Positions 32,101 through 39,060 of a DNA stretch of 64,000 nucleotides are shown here, in pieces. The stretch comes from Atriophallophorus winterbourni (Eukaryota; Platyhelminthes; Trematoda; Plagiorchiida; Microphallidae), in NCBI GenBank assembly GCA_013407085.1, contig JACCGJ010020530.1, positions 1 through 64,000 on the forward strand. The letters run 5' to 3'. The position numbers and the translations under genes were made by a program. The notes beneath the pieces were generated by a model. The model was not told where the DNA came from and did not search any database. It saw only the letters and a list, made by a program, of their open reading frames with translations. The first letter of the stretch is position 1; each line of letters starts with the position of its first letter.

Positions 32101-34364
32101 TGCTCAACCGTAAAAATATCGATTTTTCAAGGTCACACACGACAACGCAAACCGCGTGGCTTGCGGTATGTTCCGAGGTCAAACGTATTATAACGTCCAA
32201 ACCAAACGCGGGTTGCAATTCTGGGAAGGGAGAAGCACGTGCTCAGACACTTGTTTTAAAACCGATACAAATAATCGGTAACTTGCAGAGGAACTTGAAC
32301 GTGAGCCAAACCTTAATACATTAAATGCATTCACCATATTGAAAGTATGATCTGGATCCAAAGTTGTCATAGCCGACACGATTCTTGGGACAAACTTCTA
32401 GTTCCAAACAGATCTAACGGTGTGCATCGCACATAGCTTCTGACGACCAAGTCCAGCTCCTGGTCCTGGGTGACCAAGTGGAACTAGAAGAAGCAAAGGC
32501 GGGTGACTGGCGCCTCAAAACCAGCTTGCATCGGGCAGGCAGAGCTCGTAAATCTATGAAAGCGGTACTCATATGGGCTGAAAACCAATCACGTAAAAGG
32601 CTCCAAGAGTAAACTTTGGGGCAAAATCGGGAGCCGAACTACCGTTAGTCAGCCCGCACTTGTATTCAACTTTGCTCTTGGAACTCCTGTGACGTGAAGA
32701 CAGAGTTCTTGCTGTATGGACAGCAGCTAGTTATTCATATTGAGGATCCCTGGCTTCAACGTTTGAAGCGCTTCATTGAGGGAAAAACAAAATATGTGTA
32801 GCACCAAAGATTGACTCTACCTTGCGTACTTTGGTATACTGCAAACTTGTGATAATGTAGCATGTTTTATTTGTTTATTTACTATACATTATTGAATATT
32901 GCATCATGACGTAACACACAGCTCACCTTAAGCAAGTTCCAACTTTGGTCAAACAGCATTGATCTGATGGCAGATGTTTGGCAATGAAAGGCACTGAAAC
33001 AAAATACACAATTGAATTTAGGCTAACTCGTTTTTCATCACTGACAGCGGATAATTGAATATTCACCTGTGAGCTACCTATGAGGTTTTTATGGTCGAAA
33101 AAGCAATCAGTTTACCAAAAAACCATAGGATTGTGAGGCATACGAATTGAAGACATAAACTTTCGCGTGATAATATGGGCAGCCATACAGGCGTATTCCA
33201 AGCGTAGTATTACTACAAACAAGGCCTTCAAAGTGAAATGGATTCTAATCGATTAAAAATTACGACAAATATCCAATCGAGAATGTGGGATGATTAAAGC
33301 CTCCGAATGTTTGAATGTTTTAATAAGGTCTTTGGGCTTTATTAAATGATCAGGAAGGTGATTTTCGCCATACTGTCATTTCGTATGCTAGTAATGAAAG
33401 ATCTTGTAGGTTTAGTTTCGGCATTCTCTTTTAGAAATTCGAAATTGGATTCGAACCGGGAACCTTGCGATCGTAATTCGAATGTCATATCCACTGTGCC
33501 ACCGCGAAGACTGGGTAGCGAAAGTGTAGAAATTTATGAAAACTAAAGCATTCACAGCCATTTGTCGTGAAACGCCCACTTAAATACATGAATAACCGAA
33601 TACAGGGTAGCAATAAATTTCATATTTTTTTGTACCAAAATGAAACGGGATGTGACCAAGTCATCCACTTGATGGTAACCCTTTTGTAATGAAATTAAAA
33701 GAAAAGAACCACTTTAACAAATACTTGATCGATTTGTAAGGGGTATGCACTCTCAAATGCATCCACATAATCAGTTTCCGCGACCCTTGTGTTGTGCGTC
33801 AAAACAAACCAATGATAATCACTTACACCAACTGTCCAATGACCACTCGAACTTCAGCTGACAATCTTGGATTTTACTCAGAACCGCCTCTAGTTCGTCC
33901 ATGCGTTTTTGGTTAATGAGCTGCCTCCGCATATGACGATAAATTCTCGATGCTGTAGTGAAGTGTTGATTTAAGAAAAAACACTGATACTTTGAGAAAG
34001 ACTCCCGTAACTAATGGCTTCGGACAATGCGTTCCACCCTTCCTTGCTTTTGATGTACGCGGATGCGCCATGTTCCAATAGTACTTTAACGCAATCTCCA
34101 GGTAGAAGAGGAATGATAAAATAGATCCACAACTTACCTTTGTGTCCCAACATCACGGCAATATGTAGTGCGGTGCAACCTTTTGTTTTTTGTTATCGAA
34201 TGTTTCAGCACTCACTTACCATAAACATTCCGTTGATCAATATCGACCGAACCTTGGAGCAGCAATTCTTTCATATGACTGGCCAAATTAAAAAATGCAC
34301 AATAGTGCAACGGCCAATCAGAATCGATTTGGTTTGCATACGATGGGCCTGGGTCAGGTGACAT
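16884..34364 (-). CDS. ANKRD13-like ankyrin-repeat protein (partial model)
   Basis: ANKRD13 proteins have N-terminal ankyrin repeats and a GPCR-chaperone-type domain. Vertebrate members act at the plasma membrane and endosomes with ubiquitinated receptors. The model has ten exons on the minus strand: 34,364-34,220; 34,179-34,138; 34,095-33,991; 33,952-33,827; 32,993-32,927; 31,491-31,353; 27,462-27,401; 22,187-21,990; 20,440-20,340; 17,119-16,884. The first six join in perfect phase from ATG at 34,364. Diagnostic blocks are the ankyrin core CTALHIAVMLGHKG/DCVKVLLEHGA, EGWNALSEAISY, FEWSLDSW/LPFIAKHLPSD, SWEEY, LPPGFPLAI/EFPVF and ELFTIPTSY. Phase shows that at least one exon is missing between 27,401 and 22,187 and another (about 12 residues) between 21,990 and 20,440. 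Further exon(s) may be missing before 27,462. No ubiquitin-interacting motif is seen at the C-terminus, so the last exon could continue elsewhere. Confidence 0.75.
17120..18035. other. Intron, no feature seen
   Basis: Left part of the last intron of the ANKRD13-like gene. A minus-strand frame at 17,774-18,004 has no recognisable motif. Confidence 0.35.
18036..18130 (-). mobile_element. L-D LINE 3'-end remnant
   Basis: ggtcgaggtcgaccgcatg and the following cccgcagcgtttcat .. gacattccgatccgag line up with the reverse complement of the L-D 3' end as at 19,480-19,580. Strongly decayed. Confidence 0.45.
18131..19350. other. Intron, little seen
   Basis: A minus-strand frame at 18,950-19,205 (SEQLCSSEQTSSNIIKQSDN) is open and polar. 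It could be an alternative exon but has no family match. The remainder is AT-rich. Confidence 0.3.
19353..20000 (-). mobile_element. L-D LINE (RTE-like), ORF2 C-terminus
   Basis: Open for 176 residues: NGRIPKDLLYGELKSGSRPL, GRPHLRYKDVCKRDMKAI, then an AGEEE linker and a C-terminal Cys finger (CERVCFFRIGLFSYSRSC). It matches the plus-strand copy at 29,943-30,644. The 3' tail with tcggtcgatgtcgaccca begins at 19,483. It sits in an intron of the ANKRD13-like gene, 5'-truncated. Confidence 0.85.
20005..20112 (+). repeat. RepA-like remnant, 3' part
   Basis: gattccagcatgtttttgca, then tggcacggtgttacagcaca and cagcacagaagtatagca parallel the second half of RepA (ccagcgtgtttcagcatgca .. agcacgatgttag .. 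cagcacagaagtactgca). Diverged. Confidence 0.5.
20340..20440 (-). CDS. ANKRD13-like exon (PPGFP segment)
   Basis: 101 nt, ttgcag|...|gtaagt. It encodes an LFDILCVLTPLSKLGTLREM-type helix followed by LPPGFPLAI, the strongly conserved LPPGFPVKI turn of the family. It starts two bases into a codon, which conflicts with the phase-0 end of the previous exon, so a small exon of about 12 residues is missing. Confidence 0.75.
20930..21190 (+). mobile_element. CR1-like LINE 3' remnant
   Basis: The open stretch LLDRIYRRATKL, LPFKERMLKLNLHDFNQRWI, AFEILHTEKLPLKH is the C-terminal CR1-like ORF2 region. It is followed by frame-broken sequence containing ctcacattcttgattggata-like words shared with the 36-38 kb copies. 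Confidence 0.75.
21370..21790. repeat. Foldback (about 420 bp) with hammerhead-like motif
   Basis: The arms of about 200 bp mirror each other: ttctccgagctggggtggtt / aactatcctagctcggagaa at the ends, and gattggctagaatcc / ggtttctagccaatc and gtgttctcatt / aatgagaacac further in. The central loop is short, near 21,580. The palindrome lies in an intron of the ANKRD13-like gene. Its left arm retains the better hammerhead-like motif; the right arm is decayed. Confidence 0.8.
21395..21445 (-). ncRNA. Hammerhead-like motif in foldback left arm
   Basis: Minus strand: CTGATGA (21,434-21,428), one extra T, a perfect 6-bp hairpin GTCATC-TAGTTT-GATGAC (21,426-21,409), GAAA (21,408-21,405), then CGTCC. 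Flanking TTTCG and CGCAA could form helix I with a mismatch. The extra nucleotide between core and helix II makes cleavage uncertain. Confidence 0.55.
21990..22187 (-). CDS. ANKRD13-like exon (SWEEY segment)
   Basis: 198 nt, phase 0 to phase 0, attttag|...|gtaagc. A Pro/Ser-rich linker leads into PVSWEEYKNGDLEGPDTYLG, then REPDI and a basic EKKFKVTVDM. This corresponds to TAEEYFNPNFELGNRDMGRP and the following KTQKFKAKLW of family members. Confidence 0.75.
22611..22830 (-). mobile_element. LINE endonuclease-domain fragment
   Basis: It reads LIMGDFNLSHLFSRSEHSLH, containing the GDFN motif that carries the catalytic Asp/Asn of apurinic-type LINE endonucleases, followed by an NQFNFVDKV-like block. 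Frames are lost on both sides. Confidence 0.55.
22831..23785. other. Intron, no feature seen
   Basis: This may include more decayed LINE on the minus strand, but no block is clear. Within a long intron of the ANKRD13-like gene. Confidence 0.3.
23790..23970 (+). mobile_element. L-D LINE 3'-end fragment
   Basis: ctgtgggagagattgttcct, tcagactgtttagcca and cgtccatggccgacatcgac match 30,680-30,790, the Cys-finger and 3' terminus of L-D. Confidence 0.7.
24207..24270. repeat. Short near-perfect palindrome
   Basis: acaaggttatacttgtaggccaactgttatat is followed at once by its inverse, aacagttggcatacaagtat aaccttgt. It marks a head-to-head junction at the left edge of the tandem hammerhead units. Confidence 0.85.
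24317..24358 (+). ncRNA. Hammerhead ribozyme motif, tandem unit 1
   Basis: CCAC (helix I), CTGACGA (24,323-24,329), helix II GGC-AAACA-GCC flanked by a T-T mismatch, GAAA (24,343-24,346), CCGG, TA, GTGG (helix I). All invariant core bases are present. Helix III is the self-complementary ACCGGT, so it would be far more stable in a dimer. Confidence 0.7.
24561..24599 (+). ncRNA. Hammerhead motif, tandem unit 2, mutated core
   Basis: Same layout as unit 1, but the CUGANGA segment reads AGGACGA. The GAAA, CCGG, TA and GTGG segments are intact. Probably inactive alone. Confidence 0.6.
24650..25085. other. Intron, no feature seen
   Basis: AT-rich, with a short agaagaagaagaag run near 24,975. Confidence 0.35.
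25090..25700 (+). repeat. LTR-like repeat, copy 3
   Basis: It carries gctctcgaatggtatgcaga, a TATA-like tatataatataagcg near 25,481, ttctcttgtgttgtgtgg near 25,545, gattagcgttggac, and gatgaatcgcggcacaatcg. The next copy begins 120-150 nt downstream in the same orientation. The frame at 25,117-25,383 is open and polar but not recognisable as Gag. Confidence 0.45.
25830..26430 (+). repeat. LTR-like repeat, copy 4
   Basis: It repeats the block order of copy 3: gctctcgaatgacatgcaaa, gcgttctcttgtgtagaaag, ggttgacatcatagatgaac, gggcacaatcaacaagtgg. The two copies are direct repeats about 0.7 kb apart with little between them. Confidence 0.45.
26750..26870 (+). mobile_element. LINE reverse-transcriptase N-terminal fragment
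   Basis: The frame LKDNKSPGEDGMTPAILKS matches the LK.NKSPG.DGIP.E.LK motif that opens the reverse transcriptase domain of RTE- and CR1-type LINEs. Only about 40 residues remain. Confidence 0.65.
26875..27395. other. Intron, no feature seen
   Basis: AT-rich. cgtttgagcgaccttgacga near 27,172 echoes 4,487. Confidence 0.35.
27401..27462 (-). CDS. ANKRD13-like exon (central)
   Basis: A 62-nt exon, ttttacag|...|gtgagc, encodes IAGYTVKRYQLNNMKLRVVK(R). This corresponds to VNGYEAKVY..SNV..ITRTR in the family. Starts in phase 0 and ends two bases into a codon, so another exon must follow before 22,187. Confidence 0.65.
27465..28330. other. Intron, no feature seen
   Basis: Searched by eye on the minus strand for the exon expected between ANKRD13 exon 6 and the exon at 27,462. 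None was convincing. Confidence 0.35.
28335..29480 (-). mobile_element. CR1-like LINE, reverse-transcriptase domain
   Basis: At 29,229-28,843 the frame reads LRSYLLDRKATVRIHG, TSGVQRGSVLSQVLFLVYIN, then VLFGDDVKLW. These are the CR1/Jockey motifs SGVPQGSVLGP..F..YINDLP and FADD, with Gly replacing Ala in the catalytic box. It is followed by WSERNELPFNFRKC. The C-terminal part is at 28,584-28,330 (SRRLIRLDSILTYKIMNS .. CFLWNSPP). The catalytic box substitution and frame breaks mark a dead copy in an intron. Confidence 0.85.
29485..29935. other. Intron, no feature seen
   Basis: AT-rich with a short (tttaca)n-like run near 29,845. Confidence 0.35.
29943..30795 (+). mobile_element. L-D LINE (RTE-like), ORF2 C-terminus, long open frame
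   Basis: The longest open frame of any mobile element here, 233 codons, beginning at an in-frame alternative start. Blocks: FTYLGSTIGDNLSLDTEIDK, LNALLYGSETWTTHARHERN, FHLRSIRRILNISWMDRVTN, LRWLGHVYRM, GRPHLRYKDVCKRDMKALG. A C-terminal Cys finger (RCNRCGRDC .. SHSNSC) follows in another frame. The 3' end is tgtacatccatggtcgacat cgaccgaa near 30,790. It is 5'-truncated, lacking the RT catalytic box, so non-autonomous. The openness suggests a fairly young insertion. Confidence 0.9.
30830..31320 (+). repeat. Degenerate repeat related to the hammerhead units
   Basis: gcgaaaccggtcgtggggtg, ctgtttcaagacatacggat and, near 31,252, ctgtttcaagactcctccac .. ccccgaaaccagta recall the unit layout (ctgtttcaaggctcactgaa .. 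gaaaccggta). The CUGANGA half is lost in each. Low certainty. Confidence 0.35.
31353..31491 (-). CDS. ANKRD13-like exon 6
   Basis: It reads RFDSSLADVSG..FIPGNVSIIF..HPMVILDHSKRN, aligning with R.DTTLLGF......RSFVF....VV.EIDHD.R of the family. Acceptor tttgcag, donor aag|gtaaga. Ends in phase 0. Confidence 0.75.
31500..32390. other. Intron, no feature seen
   Basis: Between exons 6 and 5 of the ANKRD13-like gene. Short frames only. Confidence 0.35.
32395..32800 (+). repeat. S2 short retroelement, diverged copy
   Basis: gaccaagtccagctcctggtc, gactggcgcctcaaaaccag, ggcaggcagagctcg and ttgtattcaactttgctct correspond to S2 in the opposite orientation to the 60 kb copy. Intronic. Confidence 0.7.
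32927..32993 (-). CDS. ANKRD13-like exon 5
   Basis: A 67-nt exon encodes LPFIAKHLPSDQCCLTKVG followed by TCLR. This aligns without gaps to VPLVSKICPSDTYKVWKSG in family members. Acceptor gtttcag, donor aag|gtgagc. Confidence 0.8.
33430..33515 (-). tRNA. tRNA-like sequence (degenerate or SINE head)
   Basis: Minus strand: an A-box-like TGGCACAGTGGATATGACA and a perfect B-box GGTTCGAATCC sit at normal tRNA spacing. The anticodon-arm position can form 4 of 5 pairs around a 7-nt loop with anticodon-position TAC. The T stem keeps only two pairs and the acceptor stem is partial, so it is a pseudo-tRNA or the head of a tRNA-derived SINE rather than a working gene. Confidence 0.5.
33827..33952 (-). 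CDS. ANKRD13-like exon 4
   Basis: It reads SRIYRHMRRQL..DELEAVLSKIQ..KFEWSLDSW. This matches the RR..LP.LL.K......EMKWEFTSW segment at the start of the GPCR-chaperone-type domain. Donor ttggt|gtaagt. Confidence 0.8.
33991..34095 (-). CDS. ANKRD13-like exon 3
   Basis: It completes the second ankyrin repeat (CVKVLLEHGASAYIKSKEG) and the WNALSEAISYGSLSQ segment matching the WTVLHEAVS region of the family. The donor is a|gtatca, weaker than its neighbours, before a 38-nt intron. Confidence 0.75.
34138..34179 (-). CDS. ANKRD13-like exon 2 (42 nt)
   Basis: This micro-exon encodes the classical ankyrin core (G)CTALHIAVMLGHK(G) between an aaaag acceptor and a gtaagt donor. It is flanked by introns of 40 and 42 nt. 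Starts and ends in phase 1. Confidence 0.8.
34220..34364 (-). CDS. ANKRD13-like exon 1 (start, first ankyrin repeat)
   Basis: The frame opens with MSPDPGPSYANQIDSDWPLH and continues through a first ankyrin repeat (HMKELLLQGSVDIDQRNVYG). The start is the first Met in frame with the repeat. The donor is tatg|gtaagt. Ends in phase 1. Confidence 0.75.
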
Positions 34365-34369
34365 AGACG

Positions 34370-35050
34370 ATCGGTGACCTTGAAATAGAGGAACAACAGC
34401 GTAAGAGTTGAATCAGATAAGTGCATTCAGAATTGGAAGGCATTGCTGAGAAAATGGCCACCTTTTTAAAAAATTCAAATTCATCTAGTACTGGTAATAA
34501 TTAAAAAATGACGATACTCTCAAGAGCGGATGAACATTATGTATATGAAACAAAGAGTGAAGTTTTTACTTTGAGGCCGTTAAAACCGATGACATTCTTC
34601 TACCCACGTTGCCCGTGTATAATTCAGAAAAAATGGATAGCTTATGAGTGTTCTAAGCGTGTATCGATAAATAACGCGTTCCAGTTTGCAGATTGCAGTA
34701 TGTATCACGTGCTCACTAAGTCGTAGGTCATGTTCTATTTTGAAGAACAGAGCGGAAAATAATTCATGCACCAGCACGAATCCGGCAATCGATAATCGAT
34801 CAATACCTGGCGCCAATTTCTGTTTGTAGAAGAAAAACAAGTTTCGGATGAAGCAATGTTTGTAATTTTCAGCAACATTAAATCATTACTTTCAGACACG
34901 TCTTGTAGAGCTTTGGCGAATTACCGAAACGGAGTTTCCTCTCTCGATTATTTATAGAAAGAAGTTTAAGTTTAAATGGTTAGATTATTTGTGGGAAATG
35001 CTTAACTTGAGACAAAGAATTCTATTAAGATCAATGTTAACAGGGAACGT
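34370..35050. other. Upstream of the ANKRD13-like gene
   Basis: Presumed promoter and 5' flank of the minus-strand gene. No TATA box or initiator could be assigned. A minus-strand frame at 34,580-34,840 has no recognisable motif. Confidence 0.3.
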
Positions 35051-35059
35051 GATTAACTA

Positions 35060-35560
35060 ACGCTCCGTAGACCTCTTTCAAATAGCCGCACTGTTAAACA
35101 GATTATGCGGACGTTGTTATTTAGACTGTTGACACAACGTCGACGAACAACTGCGCTAGTTTTTACAAACACCGCGCTGCGCATGAACTTATAGGCAGTA
35201 CTCGAACAAACGATGTTAGTTGCGCGCAGACTGCGTGATTTACGATTAGCATTCGGGAGCAGGATCGGCTCTCCCACCAAGTAAAGATGACCCTTCATGA
35301 TATACCTCAAAAGTAAGCGGGTCCCAACTCGTAGGGTCAATGTCAAGAGCTTTCATATCTCTTTTGAAAATGTCATTTTACCGCAACAGCAGACTGTCCA
35401 AAGGTTGAGTTCCAGATTTAAAATCATCATAGAGTAGAACTTCTAGAATACGAACATTTTCCATTTGCTTCACGTCCAGCCAGGTAGGCGGCGTTGGATC
35501 AACATGCTCTGTAGACCAGCTTTAGAAAGCACGCCAGCCATTTATACGGCGAAAAATTGA
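35060..35560 (-). mobile_element. L-D LINE remnant
   Basis: tcccaactcgtagggtcaatgtc, gagctttcatatctcttttg, catagagtagaacttctaga and aacatgctctgtagaccagc follow the order of 19,740-19,960. The part at 35,170-35,290 (aggcagtactcg .. gcattcgggagcag) recurs at 39,580. Decayed. Confidence 0.65.
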
Positions 35561-35739
35561 TCAGGCGATTGAACTTTACTCTCTGGTTGGTAAGTAAGCT
35601 ACGTTTTCTCTGATTTGACGTTTATATGCACACCTCTCACATTATCCTTGAACATTGCGTACCACAAAAATATTTCGTTTGGAACAAAGCAAGCTTGTCG
35701 AAGAAATCGTTCCTTCCTATTTTACATCTTACTTTTTTT

Positions 35740-36080
35740 TGTCGGATTTGACCAAGGTTCGAGATGCTGTACGCGCTTCGGAGGGATTTATAACTCTCGC
35801 AAAGGGTTTATCATTTCGTGACAAAGTTGGTCTCCCGTTACGAAAATTCGCCTTTCCAAATCAAAACTACAAGATTTTACGCAACCAACGTATTCATAGG
35901 GGACCTGCTGTTAGATTCTTGAATTATTCACACCCAAAATCCTCCCCTTAGCATGTATTACGATTGAGGATGTTACTCGAAACACACGAACCTCGAAAGG
36001 CTAAATCATCCCACATTCTCGTCGTCGTATTTTTTCTCGGTGAGAATTTGTTCATCAGGAAACGCCTTCCCACGTAATCA
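35740..36080 (+). mobile_element. CR1-like LINE 3' remnant
   Basis: ggtctcccgttacgaaaattc, the Phe-Lys-rich block and a caagattttacgcaaccaac stretch match the family at 1,598 and 20,990. First of three same-strand copies over 2.4 kb. Confidence 0.55.
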
Positions 36081-36509
36081 TCACACTTTAATTCGATCTG
36101 TGTTTTCACTTCAAAAGCTTGCTGAATTGTATTGACGACCATGCGGTATGTTACTGTCCCTATATGAATCCTTGGAAGATTTTACATTTCTACTCATCTA
36201 TAGTCATCTTGCTGTTCTTGTTAAGCTCGTTGTTTTTTTACTATAAAAATGTCTCGATTTTGTTTTCTGATAAAAGTTTTTGGCGCTAAACACTCTTTAT
36301 CTCTCATAAATTTTCGATAATCATTTTTCTATTTCACTTTGTTTTGCAGTTCGCGTGATTATGTACACCGATTACATGGGAAATACTTGCACACAAATAC
36401 TTTGTAATCGTTCGAATCGTTATTCAGATCATCTTGGAGACAGACTGATTGGTATGGAGATTGTGAATACTCCTCGTCTAGTGAAACAAGATTTATACGT
36501 AGTGACCTT

Positions 36510-36875
36510 ATGTTGACCTTCAAAATCCTGCATTCTGTAAACCATCCCCTTAAACACTTGCTAAAGCCCAATGACCTTACTCGAACACGAACACATTCAA
36601 AGGCTTTAAGCATTCCGTATTCTCGATTGGATATACGTCGTAATTTTTCTCCGTAAGAACTTGTTTCACTTGGAACTATTTGCCTGAAGAAATCACACGA
36701 TCAGAATCTGTTGAGGTTTTCGCTTCCAAACTCGATGAGTTTATGACGAACCATGCGGTATGCGAGTGTCCCTATTGATTTTTGAGATATTTTATATTTT
36801 TTATATGTTCCATATACCTTGTCATCCTATGGTTATTGTTAAGCTTAATGCTTTTTCTACCATACAATTTTCTGA
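36510..36875 (+). mobile_element. CR1-like LINE 3' remnant with 3' UTR
   Basis: aatcctgcattctgtaaacc, ccgtattctcgattggatat, atgcggtatgcgagtgtccc and the 3'-UTR block catcctatggttattgttaa gctt. The same block order is seen at 37,790-38,110 plus 38,310-38,370. Confidence 0.65.
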
Positions 36876-37216
36876 GTTCTGTATACAAGTGCCACGCTAA
36901 AAAGAACCTGTGAAATACATTGGGTGACATCACTTAACATCATGCGTTTGACTTTCAATATTGTCTTCAAAGTTACTTCTCACCAATTGCAAAACCATGT
37001 CCACAAACATGAAGTCGCTTAAAAGATTCACAGAACGTGTTTTTTTACATTTTTTATTCAAAATATCTTTGTCAAACGAAACTTCTGATAGAATTTACTG
37101 TGTCACATTGCAATTCATATTGCTAATACGCTATGCCTGTTTTCCGAGAATATTTTTATATGTGAAAATTGCGAAGATGTTGCGTTTGTTTGGTGCTTAC
37201 ATCCCTATCCCTTACA

Positions 37217-37259
37217 CAACACTACTAGTTTCTGTCTGTTTGTCGTCATCATGTGGAGA
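37217..37259 (-). ncRNA. Hammerhead motif with CTAG helix III
   Basis: Minus strand: TCTCCAC, ATGATGA (first core base changed), ACAAACA-type loop region, GAAA, CTAG, TA, GTG. Helix III changed from CCGG to CTAG yet is still self-complementary. That is a double change preserving pairing. Confidence 0.6.
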
Positions 37260-37438
37260 TAATAAGATCAGGTTCAGTGAACATTGAAACAGTGGTAAAC
37301 AAAGTATGCCACTGTTAAACAGGGTACCGGCAAAGAACGTTGTTCAAATACAGAATTACAAATTGATTATTGGTCAAGCAATCAAGGTGCTTATAAAGCA
37401 CTAATGTATTGTGGTGCTCACATCACCATCCCTTACAC

Positions 37439-37480
37439 ACCACTACCGGTTTCTGGCTGTTTGCCGTCATCAGGTGGAGA
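37439..37480 (-). ncRNA. Hammerhead ribozyme, intact core
   Basis: Minus strand: TCTCCAC, CTGATGA (37,473-37,467), CGGC-AAACA-GCCA, GAAA (37,453-37,450), CCGG, TA, GTGGTG. Every invariant core base is present. Helix I is 4-5 bp, helix II 3 bp plus a C-A mismatch, and helix III a self-complementary tetranucleotide. This is the best-preserved unit-type hammerhead in the window. Confidence 0.75.
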
Positions 37481-37789
37481 CTGTAATTTCAGGTTCAATG
37501 AGCCTTGAAACAGTGGTAAAGTGGTAAAAAAGTTATTCTTGTATGCCACTGTTGCAAAGTGATTATTGGTCAAGGGCTTGGAAACAGTTTTAAGTTGTTT
37601 ACTGTTAACGAGTACAGATGTAAGTTCATGTTCAGTCAGCCTTGAAACAGTGGATAAGTGGTAAAGAAACTTATACTTGCGACAAAGTGTTACTCGAATT
37701 GGCACATCCGAACATTGGATGATCATTCTTCAAGCAGAGACAGTGAAATTAGGTAGATCTAAACGAAAACTACAATATCTTATCCAACT

Positions 37790-38110
37790 ATGAATACGGA
37801 ATGACATTGTATTGGTATCTAAAATAATTCACATTGCAAAGCATCCCATCAAACATTTACTAAAGCCCAAAGAATATGTTCGAACACGCAAACACTCAAA
37901 GCCTTCAAGCATCTCACATTCTCGATTAGATATTCACCGTAACGTTTCATTGGTTAGAATTTGTTTCACTTGTAACGGCCAGTCCGCAGCAACCACACGC
38001 CCAAGGTTTTCACTTTAAAATTCGATGAGTGCATGACGAGCAATGCGGAATGTGACTCTTCTATTTAAGTCTTGGAACCTAACATGGTTTTATTCCATAT
38101 GCCTCGTCAT
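37790..38110 (+). mobile_element. CR1-like LINE 3' remnant
   Basis: It contains catcccatcaaacatttact, caaagccttcaagcatctca, ctcgattagatattcaccgt and gagcaatgcggaatgtgact, the family's conserved C-terminal blocks. Frames are broken. A RepA copy interrupts its 3' UTR, which resumes at 38,310 (cgtcatcctgtggtttttgt). Confidence 0.65.
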
Positions 38111-38112
38111 CT

Positions 38113-38310
38113 TATATGTTATGAAAGCACAAACCTGATCCAGGCAAAGTACCACACAGTCAGAGACTGTACGTGGGCTAAGATACTGTCAGGTTGCTCA
38201 GGCCAAGGCAGATATGAGAAAGGAAATGGTAGCGAGACTCCAGCGTGTTTCAGCATGCAGCCCACTACCGGTGGCCAATCAATTTAGCACGATGTTAGCC
38301 ACACATTACA
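38113..38310 (+). repeat. RepA copy
   Basis: cctgatccaggcaaagtacc, gtgggctaagatactgtcag, ccagcgtgtttcagcatgca, ggccaatcaatttagcacga. Inserted within a CR1-like LINE 3' end. Confidence 0.85.
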
Positions 38311-38374
38311 GAACTCGTCATCCTGTGGTTTTTGTTAAGCTTACTTCGTCTTCTGCCATAAAATGTCTGAGTTT

Positions 38375-39060
38375 TGGTTAACAAATACTTGTTTCAGGGA
38401 CTAAATGTATGTGAAAACAAGGAACCGATTGCTAATGCAATGCAGCGCACGCTTCCTAACGTTCGGTGTTCTCTCAACATGGATTCTGTGACCACCATTT
38501 TGTGTTCAATCGCATTCTCAGCAACTTTTTGACACATCTGTGACCTTGATGTAGTTGTGGCCGACCTAAACGTTTCCTTATCGCACCGCTTTTTTAATTT
38601 CGCACTAAATCTACCGGCAATGGTTGAATGATGACGTAGGAAATAAAAAAAACAGATACATGATCGATGTAGCAATGCAAATATCGTATGTTTGATGCAA
38701 ACTAATCTCACAACTTGCTTACCTTTTGACAGTGATACATTCATTTTGTTTAAATAAATTTAGATTCGCGTCGGTCGTACTGGTTTATTAGTAATAGAAT
38801 TATAACCAATCACCATGGTCGTCTTTCGCACATACCGTGAAATCGATTCGTCTTTTCAGCACTAATAAAATTGATTTTACTTGCTCAAACGCGACTGCCA
38901 CCTACACACATCTCTGGCTAGGTGACACGCCTTCGGCATCTTTTGCTGCACAGTGAAACCGGTAATATGAACCAGGTTTTGTTTTACTAGTCTGCTCAAG
39001 GTCACGCATACACACGCAAGCATCAACTTCAGTTTCTGGCTGAAAGTAACACATTACAAG
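38375..39060. other. No gene recognised
   Basis: A minus-strand frame of 116 codons (38,744-38,394) has no recognisable motif and no matching splice context. Confidence 0.3.

Larger units (their letters stand above)
37190..37700 (-). repeat. Tandem hammerhead units (about 221-nt period), minus strand
   Basis: Three head-to-tail units on the minus strand. Each begins with cactgtttcaaggctcactg-like sequence and continues through hammerhead and gtgtaagggatggtgatgtg-like blocks. Predicted cleavage positions 37,444 and 37,223 are 221 nt apart. The upstream-most unit (about 37,700-37,560) has lost its hammerhead by deletion. The family is the same as at 24.2 kb but in reverse orientation and with independent mutations. 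Confidence 0.85.
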
